Shown piece by piece: positions 42,820 through 50,772 of a stretch of 64,000 bases of DNA. Below the pieces are notes generated by a model, which had not been told where the DNA came from, did not search any database, and worked only from the letters and a program-made list of their open reading frames with translations. Both the position numbers and the translations under genes were made by a program. The stretch comes from Streptomyces sp. SAI-127 (GTDB lineage Bacteria > Actinomycetota > Actinomycetes > Streptomycetales > Streptomycetaceae): contig NZ_JARXYJ010000001.1 in the NCBI RefSeq assembly GCF_029894425.1, positions 2,852,001 through 2,916,000 on the forward strand. The letters are read 5' to 3'. The stretch's first letter is position 1; every line of letters begins with the position of its first letter.

Positions 42820-43632
42820 TCAGGCCGATATGAGGTCGGTCGCCGGCCGACCGGAAGTCAGCAGCGCGGAGTCGAGGACGTCCCACAGGGCGACCAGCGA
42901 GTCGAGGAAAGTGTCGACTCCTTCCAGGACCAGGGCCTGGTTCTGCTCGTTCAGCACGGAGCCGACAGCGGCGACCGCGTTCTTCTCGTGCTGCTGCTCG
43001 GCGCCGATCTCGCCCCAGTGCTCGAGCAGGTAGTGCATTTCCGCGTCCTCCAGCTCGGCGCCGTAGTTGCCGGCGTCGACGAGCGCGGTTTTCTCACCCG
43101 GGATCAGATGACGGTTGGAGATCATCTCCAGGGCCAGCGCTGTGCCGAGATTGCGCAGCGTGGAGTCCCGATCGACCTGCTGGCGGCCGTCGAACACGGC
43201 ACGTGCCCGGCGGGTCTGGGCGAGGAGACCGGTCTTCGGGTCGTAGCCGGGCAGGTTCTTCAGGAGCTGGTCGGAGAACTCCTTGAGTCCCTGTTCGACC
43301 AGTTCCTGGTCGTAGAGGTCGCTGAAGACCGTGTGGCCGGCCGCCTGGTTGACGATGTAGCCGGCCATCGTGGCGAGTTCGGGTGCGTGGTTCTCCTCGC
43401 TCTCGATGATCTCCTGGAGCAGGTCGCTCTCCTTGGAGAGTTTGTGCATCGCCAGCGCCTGGGGGAACTTGCCGCCCGGGCGGGTGGCGTCGCAGAAGTT
43501 GCGGATCTGGTGGAAGAGCGCCCCCACCACCGTGCTCTCCGGCCGGACTTCGGCCCAGTGCTCGAAGATCGGGTGGTTGTAGCAGCGGTGACCGCGGATG
43601 CGGTCGACGAGGTCGTCGATGGTGACGGGCAT
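42820..43632 (-). CDS. Heme-oxygenase-like diiron oxidase (HDO family)
   Basis: A 270-residue all-helical protein of the TENA/heme-oxygenase-like iron oxidase group (BelK/HrmI, SznF, UndA, BesC are characterised members). Carboxylate/His-rich helices expected to hold two irons are visible: EIIESEENHAPELA (~95-110), ALALEMISNRHLI and ELEDAEMHYLLEHWGEI. Members N-oxygenate amines to nitro or hydroxylamino groups, or cleave C-C bonds, on amino acids or fatty acids. ATG 43632 has a GAGGAG ribosome site. It heads the minus-strand operon that continues through ETF to the NRPS genes. It probably makes a non-proteinogenic residue; with a halogenase nearby, BesC-like chemistry on a chlorinated amino acid is one option. 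Exact ligands and reaction are not provable by eye. Confidence 0.82.
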   Translation of the reverse strand: MPVTIDDLVDRIRGHRCYNHPIFEHWAEVRPESTVVGALFHQIRNFCDATRPGGKFPQALAMHKLSKESDLLQEIIESEENHAPELATMAGYIVNQAAGHTVFSDLYDQELVEQGLKEFSDQLLKNLPGYDPKTGLLAQTRRARAVFDGRQQVDRDSTLRNLGTALALEMISNRHLIPGEKTALVDAGNYGAELEDAEMHYLLEHWGEIGAEQQHEKNAVAAVGSVLNEQNQALVLEGVDTFLDSLVALWDVLDSALLTSGRPATDLISA

Positions 43633-44008
43633 GGCGTAGCACTCCTCTTGGCGAAAGGTGGTCGTGTATCTGGTCGGCACCGCGCGGGAATATCCGGACG
43701 GTCGATTCCGCAGCGACCTGCCCCCTTTTTTTGCTTCACCGACCGGGCTACCGAGGAAAGTCGAGGGCTCGTGGCACGGCGTGGTTCGACTCGCGAAATC
43801 GGCGAAAACTGCGACTGATTGTCGCGTCATGAAGGAAGGTGGCACGTCGAGCCTAGCGGATATTTCGCCCCATGACCCCTGAGCGCTGCCCGCCGCAGCT
43901 CGACCGTCCCGTCGACAGGACAGGGAATTGACGGCCCCCGGAACGGTCAAGGCGCACCGGCCGCATTACCCAGGACCTTTCCGAAAGCGAGGCGGTAGCA
44001 TCGCCGAC
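43633..44008. promoter_or_regulatory. Divergent promoter region with palindrome site 4 (43905-43922)
   Basis: CGTCCCGTCGACAGGACA (43905-43922) is the fourth GTCC-N8-GGAC element, 87 nt before the LuxR-type gene start and 273 nt before the diiron oxidase start. TTGACG at 43928-43933 follows 5 nt later toward the regulator as a -35 candidate; no convincing -10 was found. The remainder is A/T-richer than its surroundings (for example CCCCCTTTTTTTG near 43727) and holds no gene. Confidence 0.6.
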
Positions 44009-44803
44009 ATGACAACCCGGTTTTCCCAGGACGCAGTTCGCGATCTTTCGAATCCGCATCCCGAGGAGGAATTGACCGACACCTGGAACCCACGTCCTTC
44101 GTCCGGCAATGCCATGAGGGTTGTGGTCGTCGAGGAGCAGGAGGTGATCCGTCGCGGCCTGCTCGCCCTCATGTCGTCAATACCGGGGGTCTCCGCCTCC
44201 GCCGTGGCGTGCGTGCCGGCCCGGGACGAGCAGATGTCCGCGGACTTCGACGTCACGCTGATCTCCACTTCCGCGCTGGTGAGCGCGGAACGTGCCGGAT
44301 GTGGCGTGGAACACCTGCGGCCGGTGATCGTGATAGTTCCCGCGGCCGAACCACATCTGTTCGAGATCGCGACGCGGCAGCCGGCCGACGGCTATCTCAT
44401 GCAGGACGAGCTGACGTCTCGATCACTGCACACCGCTCTCGTACAGGTGAGGGAGGGGCAACTGGCCGTTCCGGACACGGTGGCCGCCTATCTGCTCAGC
44501 CGCTCCCGCGGCACGAGTTCCGTGCTACTGCCTCAGCTCTACCACTTGAGTTCACGCGGGGCCGAGGTGCTGGGCCTCCTGGTCGCCGGGGCGAGCAACA
44601 AGGAGATCGCCAGCAGGATGGGCATCTCCATTCACGGGGTGAAGCGCCATGTCTCGGCGCTGCTCAGCCAGTTCCACTCACCCAACCGGGTCCATCTCGT
44701 CTCCCTGGTCCTGCAGTCCGGCGCGCTGTCCGCCGGAGAGTTCAACGGTACGTTCTCGGCGACGGCCGTCCCCACCGCTACGGCACCCACGCGCCGGCGC
44801 TGA
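44009..44803 (+). CDS. LuxR/NarL-type transcriptional regulator with atypical receiver
   Basis: A 264-residue protein (a shorter start at ATG 44114, MRVVVVEEQEV, is possible). The middle has a CheY-like receiver fold (VVVVEEQEVIRRGLLALM), but the expected phospho-Asp strand reads FDVTLISTS, so it probably is not phosphorylated. The C-terminal ~65 residues are a LuxR helix-turn-helix: LSSRGAEVLGLLVAG then SNKEIASRMGISIHGVKRHV. The region between 43633 and its start holds a GTCC-N8-GGAC palindrome, and five other copies stand before cluster genes, so this is the leading candidate for the pathway activator that binds them. Its 3' end overlaps the convergent thioesterase gene by 26 nt. Confidence 0.87.
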   Translation: MTTRFSQDAVRDLSNPHPEEELTDTWNPRPSSGNAMRVVVVEEQEVIRRGLLALMSSIPGVSASAVACVPARDEQMSADFDVTLISTSALVSAERAGCGVEHLRPVIVIVPAAEPHLFEIATRQPADGYLMQDELTSRSLHTALVQVREGQLAVPDTVAAYLLSRSRGTSSVLLPQLYHLSSRGAEVLGLLVAGASNKEIASRMGISIHGVKRHVSALLSQFHSPNRVHLVSLVLQSGALSAGEFNGTFSATAVPTATAPTRRR

Positions 44804-45542
44804 CCGCCGCCACGTCCTCGACGAGGGCCTCGACGACCTGGTCCACATGGTCGCGGACGAAGAAGTGATCCCCGGGGAAGTGGGTGACCCCGAGGAACCT
44901 GCTCGCGTGGCCGGCCCAGCTCGCCATCTCCTCGACCGGGGTCACGGTGTCGGCGACACCGCCCATGGCACGCACCGGCACACCCAGCCGCGGCCCATCC
45001 GGTTCGTACACGTATGTCCGACAGAGTCGGAAGTCGGCCCGCAGCACCGGCAGCGTGAAGGCCAGCACCTCCGGGTCCGCCAGGACCTCCGGCGGCACCC
45101 CGCCGAGCCGCCCGAGCACCTCGACGAACCGGTCGTCCGGTGCGGCCGGGTCCGGCAGTCGTTCCTGCGGCGTGCCCTCCACCAGCCAGGAGGCAGAGAC
45201 ATAGAGAGCGGGCGGGGCCAGTCGGCGGCGCTGGACGGCCCGGATCAGCTGGTGCGCGAGGAGCGCGCCCATGCTGTGCCCGAACAGCACGTACGGCGGC
45301 CGCAGTTCGGGTCCGAGACCGGCGGCCAGTCGGTCCGCCGCCGCGGTGCAGTCCGTGAACGCCGGCTCGGGGTGCCAGGCATGCCGGCCCGGCAGCCGGA
45401 TCGCCCGCAACTCGATACCGGGCGGCAGACGGTGCGCCCACGCCCGGAACATCGTCGCGTCCCCGCCGGCGCACGGCAGGCAGTACAGCCGTACCGCGGC
45501 GGCCGGACGGGGAGCGTAGACGGAGAACCAGGGAGAGGGCAC
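44778..45542 (-). CDS. Type II thioesterase of the halogenation cassette
   Basis: A 254-residue alpha/beta-hydrolase with LYCLPCAGGDATMF, nucleophile elbow GHSMG (about residue 94), an acid in GGVADTVTPVEEM and the catalytic His in HFPGDHFFV. All are TEII features. The nucleophile is Ser, unlike the Cys of SyrC-type aminoacyl transferases. The start is GTG 45542, one base after the PCP stop (TGAGGTG), so it is coupled to the PCP. It could release the chlorinated amino acid from the free PCP (as in CytC-type systems), transfer it, or proofread. Family certain; role inferred from position. Confidence 0.92.
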   Translation of the reverse strand: MPSPWFSVYAPRPAAAVRLYCLPCAGGDATMFRAWAHRLPPGIELRAIRLPGRHAWHPEPAFTDCTAAADRLAAGLGPELRPPYVLFGHSMGALLAHQLIRAVQRRRLAPPALYVSASWLVEGTPQERLPDPAAPDDRFVEVLGRLGGVPPEVLADPEVLAFTLPVLRADFRLCRTYVYEPDGPRLGVPVRAMGGVADTVTPVEEMASWAGHASRFLGVTHFPGDHFFVRDHVDQVVEALVEDVAAVSAGAWVP

Positions 45543-45543
45543 C

Positions 45544-45816
45544 TCAGCCGCGCCCGGTCGCGCGGTCGATCGCGCGGGCCAGGCTGCCGAGCCTCGGGTC
45601 CTCGTAGAGGGTGTCAGGCGACAGGACGTCGGGCCCGAACCTCTTCTCGACGCGCTGCAGCAGCTTGATCGCGGTGAGCGAGGTGCCCCCGGCTTCGAAG
45701 AAGTCGTCCGTGGAGCGGACGTCCGGGCGCGCCAGCAGGTCGCGCCACATCTCGGCGAGTGCCGACTCGGTGGGGGTCATCGTCTCCACGGCGGACTGGT
45801 GGGTCGCTTCGCTCAT
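45544..45816 (-). CDS. Free-standing peptidyl carrier protein
   Basis: A 90-residue carrier with the phosphopantetheine site DDFFEAGGTSLTAIKL, serine in GGTSL. The start is ATG 45816, overlapping the A-domain stop by ATGA; the longer upstream frame belongs to A-domain DNA. It carries the amino acid activated by the adjacent A domain while the SyrB2-type halogenase acts on it, as SyrB1-T, CytC2 and KtzC do in their systems. The loaded PCP may then feed the first C domain, or module 2 whose own A domain is dead. Confidence 0.94.
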   Translation of the reverse strand: MSEATHQSAVETMTPTESALAEMWRDLLARPDVRSTDDFFEAGGTSLTAIKLLQRVEKRFGPDVLSPDTLYEDPRLGSLARAIDRATGRG

Positions 45817-47435
45817 CGGATGAACTCTCCTGACGGGGCTGGCGATGAATGTGCGGTGAGCAAGGCACGGCGATCGATCTTCCCGTTGGACGTCAGCGGG
45901 AAGCGCTCGCACAGGTGGATCTGCGCCGGGACCATGTAGCGGGGCAACTTGGCCACCAGGTGCTCGCGGAAACCGTCCGGCGAGGCGTCGGGCCCGGTCG
46001 GCACGACGAACGCCACCAGGGACTTGTCGCCCCGGTTGTCGTGCACGGCCACACAACTCTGCTTAACCAGCGGGTGACTGTTCAGGTGGTGGGTGATCTC
46101 GCCGAGTTCGATGCGGAAACCGTTGATCTTGACTTGGTCGTCCCGCCGACCCTCGAAGACCACGTCCCCGCCGGGCAGCAGCCGGCCCATGTCGCCGGTC
46201 CGGTAGAGGCGCTCGGGCACTCCGCCGATGTCCCGGTGGACGAAGGCCGCTTCCGTCAGATCGGGCCGGCCCAGGTAGCCGACCGCCAGACCGTCGCCCG
46301 CCAGGCAGATCTCCCCCGTCTCGCCCGGCTCGCAGAGCCTGCGCGCGTCGTCGGCGAGCACGTAGAGCCGCGTGTTCTGGATGGGCCGGCCGATCGGCAG
46401 CGGCACGTCTGGGCGCGGCGGCTCGTCGACCGGATAGTACGTGGCGATGCAGGTGCACTCGGTGGGCCCGTAGAGGTTGACCACCCGGCCGGACCCGTAG
46501 GTCCGCACCGCCTTGGTCATGTGCCGGTGCGAGTGGGCCTCGCCACCGCTGGTGATGGTCGCCACCGTCTCCAGCGCTTCGGGTGCCTCGTCCACGACGG
46601 AGTTGAACAGGGCCGTGGTGAGCAGGAGGATGGTGACGCGCCCCGCCTTGATGACCCGCTCGAGGTGGGACAGCTGGACGAACTCGGCGGGGTACATCAC
46701 GGACGTCCCGCCGTTGAGCAACGCCGCCCAGATCTCCCACGTGGCGATGTCGAAGGTCACCGGTGTCACCTGCAGGACATGGCTGTTCTCGTCCAGCGGC
46801 CCGTAGCTGGCGCCGTGCACCAGCCGGACGATGCCCCGGTGCAGGATGGGCACACCCTTGGCACGGCCGGTCGAGCCCGAGGTGAAGTTGATGCAGGCGA
46901 CGCTCTCGGGGCCGGCCGGGCACTCGGGGCCGGTGTCGAGCGGGACCAGCGTCCGTTCCATGACCTCCAGCACACGGCAGCCGGTACCCTCCAGCCGCTG
47001 CGCCAGCGTGCCGGGCCGATCGCTGAGCACCCGGGTGCAGCCGGCGTCCGAGAGCACGGCGCGCAAGCGCTCGTCCGGCCACAGCGGGTCCACCGGCACG
47101 TAGGTTCCGCCGCACTTGAGCACTCCGAGCAGGGCGACGAGCATCTCGGGCGAGCGGGCCACGCACACCGCGACGGCCGTTCCCAGACCCACCCCGTCCT
47201 CGCCAAGTTCACGGGCCAGCCCGTTGGCGAGTCGGTCGAGTTCGCGGTAGGTGAGCGTACGGTCCTCCTGCACGGCGGCCGTTGCGTGCGGGCGGCGGGC
47301 GGCCCAGTACTCGAACCGTGCCACCACGCTGCTGTCGCGCGGATAGGGCGTCGTCGTCCGATTGATCTGCCGGTGCACGGCCAGGGCCGCTGAGGAACAG
47401 GCCACAGCCGGGGCGGCGGCTTCTTCCGTCTTCAT
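45813..47435 (-). CDS. Free-standing adenylation domain
   Basis: A 540-residue amino-acid-activating enzyme with intact A3 FTSGSTGRAKG, A5 NLYGPTE, A7 YRTGD, A8 GRRDDQVKINGFRIE and A10 SNGKIDRRALL (catalytic Lys). Specificity code by eye is DIWLTGLCIK; it is not one I can assign, though Trp239 is shared with Thr-activating SyrB1. The start is ATG 47435 (MKTEEAAAP), overlapping the halogenase stop by ATGA; the frame extends further upstream but that is halogenase DNA. It loads the neighbouring PCP for halogenation. It could also charge module 2 in trans. An MbtH protein, often required by such domains, is encoded at 48778. Confidence 0.95.
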   Translation of the reverse strand: MKTEEAAAPAVACSSAALAVHRQINRTTTPYPRDSSVVARFEYWAARRPHATAAVQEDRTLTYRELDRLANGLARELGEDGVGLGTAVAVCVARSPEMLVALLGVLKCGGTYVPVDPLWPDERLRAVLSDAGCTRVLSDRPGTLAQRLEGTGCRVLEVMERTLVPLDTGPECPAGPESVACINFTSGSTGRAKGVPILHRGIVRLVHGASYGPLDENSHVLQVTPVTFDIATWEIWAALLNGGTSVMYPAEFVQLSHLERVIKAGRVTILLLTTALFNSVVDEAPEALETVATITSGGEAHSHRHMTKAVRTYGSGRVVNLYGPTECTCIATYYPVDEPPRPDVPLPIGRPIQNTRLYVLADDARRLCEPGETGEICLAGDGLAVGYLGRPDLTEAAFVHRDIGGVPERLYRTGDMGRLLPGGDVVFEGRRDDQVKINGFRIELGEITHHLNSHPLVKQSCVAVHDNRGDKSLVAFVVPTGPDASPDGFREHLVAKLPRYMVPAQIHLCERFPLTSNGKIDRRALLTAHSSPAPSGEFIR

Positions 47436-48382
47436 CGCCCCTCGAAGGGTGTGCCGTTGATCGTGCGGTCGACGAACCGGTTGTGGCCGAACTCGTCCTT
47501 GCCGGAGACCAGCACGCAGCCCCACTTCTCCAAGCTGACCTCGACTCCGTACTCCGCCAGGGTGTCCTGATACGGGTAGACCCGCACCGCCGTGGGCACG
47601 TACCGCGCGGTGAAGCCGAGGCGCATCTTGTCGGTCAGGCCGCTGTGCGGATGCGAGGCATGCATGAGCGTCGACCAGAACATGATCGCCTGGCCTTGGC
47701 GCATGACCATCGACTCGGCCCTGGACTCGTCGGGGCTCCAGTTCGGGTCCTTCTGCAGCTGCCGGTAGTCGTAGCCGTAGAAGCCGCGCCGGACACCGTT
47801 CTTGACACTCTGGTTGATGCGGTCGGCGTCGTACTCGATGGCCTTGTTCTCGTCATAGTTCATCGTCCGGTGCGAGCCCGGGATGAATTGGAGGCAGCCG
47901 TTCTCGATGGTGGAATCCGTGAAGGCGGTCCACACGGTGAGGGCGCCGCCGAAGCCGGCGTCCTCCGGCCAGACGATCTGCGGATGCTTCCCCACGTTGG
48001 CGAAGTTGTCCGCCTGGTGCCAGTCGGTACCCTCGTCGCCGGGGTACTTGGGGAAGAACTCCGTCCGCCAACACAGCGCATCGGCACCGAGGACGCTTGT
48101 CACCCGGTCGACGATCTCCGGCCGAGTGACGTGCTTGGCCAGGAAATCGACGTCCAGGTGCCGATCATAGCTGGCCAGGTTGGTCGTGCCGGACAGTGCG
48201 TTGCCCTGATGGTAGACGCCCTTTCGACTGTCGATGAGTTTCGGCCGCATGGCCTGAAGCGCCCGCTCCATCTCCTCGGGCTCGTACACGTCGAATGGAC
48301 CGATGAATCCATCGCGCTGGAATTGATCGAGTTCTTGAGAGCTCAGTGCGTGATTGACGGCCGCGCCGACGGCATTCGCCAT
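47432..48382 (-). CDS. Fe(II)/2-oxoglutarate halogenase, SyrB2/CytC3 type
   Basis: 316 residues, nearly the length of SyrB2, with very similar sequence throughout (FFPKYPGDEGTDWHQADNFAN, TVWTAFTDSTIENGCLQFIPG, GVRRGFYGYDYRQLQ, FWSTLMHASHPHSG). The decisive feature is HQA at the iron site: Ala replaces the carboxylate of the usual HxD, which opens a place for chloride. The second His is in LMHASHPHSG and the 2-oxoglutarate Arg in KMRLGFTARYV. It chlorinates an unactivated carbon of an amino acid held on a PCP. It heads a four-gene coupled cassette (halogenase, A, PCP, TE; ATGA overlaps). A GGAAGGG site precedes ATG 48382. Chlorine might be retained, or used to form a ring or alkene later. Confidence 0.95.
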   Translation of the reverse strand: MANAVGAAVNHALSSQELDQFQRDGFIGPFDVYEPEEMERALQAMRPKLIDSRKGVYHQGNALSGTTNLASYDRHLDVDFLAKHVTRPEIVDRVTSVLGADALCWRTEFFPKYPGDEGTDWHQADNFANVGKHPQIVWPEDAGFGGALTVWTAFTDSTIENGCLQFIPGSHRTMNYDENKAIEYDADRINQSVKNGVRRGFYGYDYRQLQKDPNWSPDESRAESMVMRQGQAIMFWSTLMHASHPHSGLTDKMRLGFTARYVPTAVRVYPYQDTLAEYGVEVSLEKWGCVLVSGKDEFGHNRFVDRTINGTPFEGR

Positions 48383-48777
48383 GTGGCATCACCCTTCCAG
48401 AGTACGTGAGGTCCACCGCGTTCCACACCGTGTGGTCCGACCCTAGGACGCGTCTCGGTGTGGAGAGAAGAGCCCTCGGAACGCCGGACGGTGCGCACCA
48501 AAGGGGTAGCCGATCGGCTACCCGGAGAGGCATGTTGGCGTTACGGGCGAGCCCCGGGCGCATTTCTCCGGTATCCCCTACGCCAAGCAGGAATGGCGTG
48601 CCAAAATGGCGGCGGCGCGATGAGTTGTGATGCGAGTTGACCCGACTCCGCCCCGCCTCGACAGTCCTTGTTTCACATGGGGCCCCGGCTCACGGATCGG
48701 TGCGCTCTGCACTCCGCCGGAAGCGGCTGTGCAGTCCGGAATTCTCCGCCGAACAGCAGCAGAAATTGGAGTTGATC
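48383..48777. promoter_or_regulatory. Divergent halogenase/MbtH promoter region with palindromes
   Basis: GGGTAGCCGATCGGCTACCC at 48504-48523 is a perfect 20-bp palindrome, probably an operator. GTCCGACCCTAGGAC at 48435-48449 looks like a degenerate copy of the cluster GTCC-N8-GGAC element with a 7-nt spacer. It lies 53 nt upstream of the halogenase start. No gene is supported in this interval; the frame running into MbtH from 48637 lacks a ribosome site. Confidence 0.55.
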
Positions 48778-49014
48778 ATGGGTGGCAACCCCTTCGACGA
48801 TGACGAGGGACGCTTCTTCGTCTTGGTGAACGACGAGGAGCAGCACTCCTTGTGGCCGACCTTCGCAGAGGTCCCTTCCGGCTGGCGGGTCGTCTTCGGC
48901 GAGGCCGGCCGCCAGGAGTGCCTCGACTACGTCGAGACCCATTGGACCGATCTGCGGCCGAAGAGTCTCCGGGACGCCATGGCCGCCGACCAGGTGTCCA
49001 CCGGCAGCGCATAG
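48778..49014 (+). CDS. mbtH: MbtH-like protein
   Basis: A 78-residue chaperone/activator of NRPS adenylation domains. [27 protein letters not shown], then PSGW, then the [20 protein letters not shown] end, covers the whole family signature. ATG 48778 is preceded by TTGGAG; a longer in-frame start at 48637 adds non-family sequence and was rejected. It is the only MbtH in the window and so probably serves all six active A domains of the NRPSs plus the free-standing one. Confidence 0.96.
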   Translation: MGGNPFDDDEGRFFVLVNDEEQHSLWPTFAEVPSGWRVVFGEAGRQECLDYVETHWTDLRPKSLRDAMAADQVSTGSA

Positions 49015-49032
49015 CGAGTCCGGACAGGCCGA

Positions 49033-49071
49033 GGGGCGGGCACGGCGCTGCGGGAGCGCCGTACCCGCCCC
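49033..49071. terminator. Bidirectional hairpin terminator
   Basis: GGGGCGGGCACGGCGCT (49033-49049) pairs with AGCGCCGTACCCGCCCC (49055-49071) with one mismatch and a 5-nt loop. It lies between the convergent MbtH and ornithine hydroxylase genes. Confidence 0.82.
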
Positions 49072-49104
49072 TTCGTGCGCCGGGTACGTCTGTGTCGGTG
49101 CCGG

Positions 49105-50442
49105 TCAGCGCGGATTACCGGCGTGCTCTGCGGGGATCGGCCGTTCGAGCTCACGCTCGATCCGGCGACGGCTGACGATGGACTCCGCGATCTCACCACT
49201 GCGCACCGCGATATTGGACAGGAGCGACGACGACAGCCCGTGGGTGTGCTCGGTCCCACCCTGCAGATAGATTCCGCCGGGCAGTTCGGGTCCGGCCGTC
49301 AGCCGGTAGTCGCGCTCGACCCGGTGCCGACCGGCCTCGTCCCGCAGGCAGTACTGATCGAGCTCCCCGAGCAGGCCGGTGGGCTCCATCGCCTGGTATC
49401 CGGTGGCGAACACGCAGAGGTCGACCTCGAGTTCCCGTGTCTCGCCGTTCATGAGCAGCACGCGGGTGTCGTCTCCAGCCCGCTTGACCTCGCTGACCCG
49501 GGTCAGGTTGAGGAAGTGCAGTCGCCTCGCGCCGCGGACGTCCTCCTCGTACGAACGGCGGTAGAGATCCCTGATCACGTCGTCGTCGACGACCGAGTAG
49601 TTGGTGTTCTTGTGGTAGTCCCAGAACGCCTGGCGGGCCCGGTCGGTTCCGAAGTAGTAGTCGTCCACCGCGTTCGGATCGAACACCTGGTTGGCGAAAG
49701 GCGTGTCGTCGGCGAGGGAGTATCCATACGCCGGGATGATCGAATGGACCTGGGCGTGGGGCACCGAGTCATGCAGGTAGCGCGTGATCTCGGCCGCGCT
49801 CTGGCCCGCCCCCACCACCGCGACGGACCTGAGGCCGGTCCGGTCCAGCCGGCGGAAGCTGGTCAGGAACTGCGAGCTGTGCCAGACCCGGTCGTCACAC
49901 GGCACGCCTTCGGGCATACGGGGGACCAGCCCCGTCGAGACCACTACGTTGCGCGCGCGGACCGATCGCCTTTCCCGACTCGCTCCCCCACGTACCTCAA
50001 TCTCCAGGCACGTGGGCACGCCCGAGCCGCCTTCCGGACGGCGCAGGCCGATGACCTCGGCTCCGTAGGAGACCCGATCGGTGAAGTTGGACGCCACCCA
50101 CTCCAAGTACTGGTGGAACTCCAACCGAGTCGGGAAGAACGTCTGGTTGTTGACGAAGCCGGCCAGCCGGCCCGAAGCGTGCAGGTAGGAGACGAAGCTG
50201 TAGTGGGACGCCGGATTGCGGAAAGTGGCGACGTCCTTCAGGAAGGGTATCTGCATCGTCGTGGTCGGAAGCAGCATATTGCGGTGCCAGCCGAACGCTT
50301 CCTGCCGTTCGAAGAAAAACGCCGTGACCGGATCGTCCGGTGCCTGGATATTGTGCTCTTCCAGGGCCACGGCCAGCGATAGGTTGGACGGCCCGAAACC
50401 GATACCCACCACGTCGTAGACTTCAGCCGCACGAGCATCCAT
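49105..50442 (-). CDS. ktzI: L-ornithine N5-hydroxylase, KtzI type (piperazate pathway)
   Basis: A 445-residue flavin N-monooxygenase of the SidA/PvdA/KtzI family. FAD motif GIGFGPSNL at the N-terminus, substrate region WHRNMLLPTTTMQIPFLKDVATFRNPASHYSFVSYL, NADPH motif GAGQSAAE near the middle, and the ATGY motif (FATGYQAMEP) are all visible. The enzyme hydroxylates the side-chain amine of ornithine (lysine is the alternative substrate in this family). A KtzT-type piperazate synthase lies at 52397-53041 and two NRPS modules read as piperazate, so ornithine and the piperazate route are strongly favoured. A GTCC-N8-GGAC site is 246 nt upstream. The symbol denotes the homologue. Confidence 0.93.
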   Translation of the reverse strand: MDARAAEVYDVVGIGFGPSNLSLAVALEEHNIQAPDDPVTAFFFERQEAFGWHRNMLLPTTTMQIPFLKDVATFRNPASHYSFVSYLHASGRLAGFVNNQTFFPTRLEFHQYLEWVASNFTDRVSYGAEVIGLRRPEGGSGVPTCLEIEVRGGASRERRSVRARNVVVSTGLVPRMPEGVPCDDRVWHSSQFLTSFRRLDRTGLRSVAVVGAGQSAAEITRYLHDSVPHAQVHSIIPAYGYSLADDTPFANQVFDPNAVDDYYFGTDRARQAFWDYHKNTNYSVVDDDVIRDLYRRSYEEDVRGARRLHFLNLTRVSEVKRAGDDTRVLLMNGETRELEVDLCVFATGYQAMEPTGLLGELDQYCLRDEAGRHRVERDYRLTAGPELPGGIYLQGGTEHTHGLSSSLLSNIAVRSGEIAESIVSRRRIERELERPIPAEHAGNPR

Positions 50443-50772
50443 GAGAAACCTCCCGCCAGCGCTGCCCCATCAGGCAGCCACATTCTTGATCGGTCAATTC
50501 CCTAGCTCCCGGTGAATCCGGGTGAAAAATATGCCGACGAGTATCGTTGGTGTCACGTCGGACAGGATCGACCGCTGCCAGAAGCAGCGGAACGAAGGCG
50601 GGTTCGGGATGGGGACGCAGCGGAATTACCGGCGTCAATCTAGAACGCGCCCTTCTCCCTTTCAAGAGTCCCTGAGTCCTGGAGCAATGTCCCGCTGACA
50701 GGACGAGCGCGGATTCCGGGATTTCCACGTCCCGGCATCCTGGCGGACCCGCTGCACACGGCCGGCCCGGGG
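50443..50772. promoter_or_regulatory. Intergenic region with palindrome site 5 (50688-50705)
   Basis: TGTCCCGCTGACAGGACG at 50688-50705 is the fifth cluster palindrome, identical in its 8-nt core to site 6. It probably serves the ornithine hydroxylase gene (minus strand). AATTCCCTAG near 50495 recalls the ATTCCCTAGGGAAT palindrome beside site 3. No gene seen. Confidence 0.6.

Noticed and set aside
45817..46056. Longer PCP protein starting upstream of 45816
   Set aside because: The extra residues are an out-of-frame reading of the A-domain 3' end; the ATGA overlap gives the normal 90-residue carrier.
47432..48382. Ordinary phytanoyl-CoA dioxygenase/hydroxylase
   Set aside because: The iron site has HQA, not HxD, and full-length similarity to SyrB2 indicates a halogenase.
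48637..48777. N-terminal extension of MbtH from 48637
   Set aside because: MbtH proteins begin right at the MxxNPFDD motif; the upstream stretch has no family similarity and ATG 48778 has its own ribosome site.
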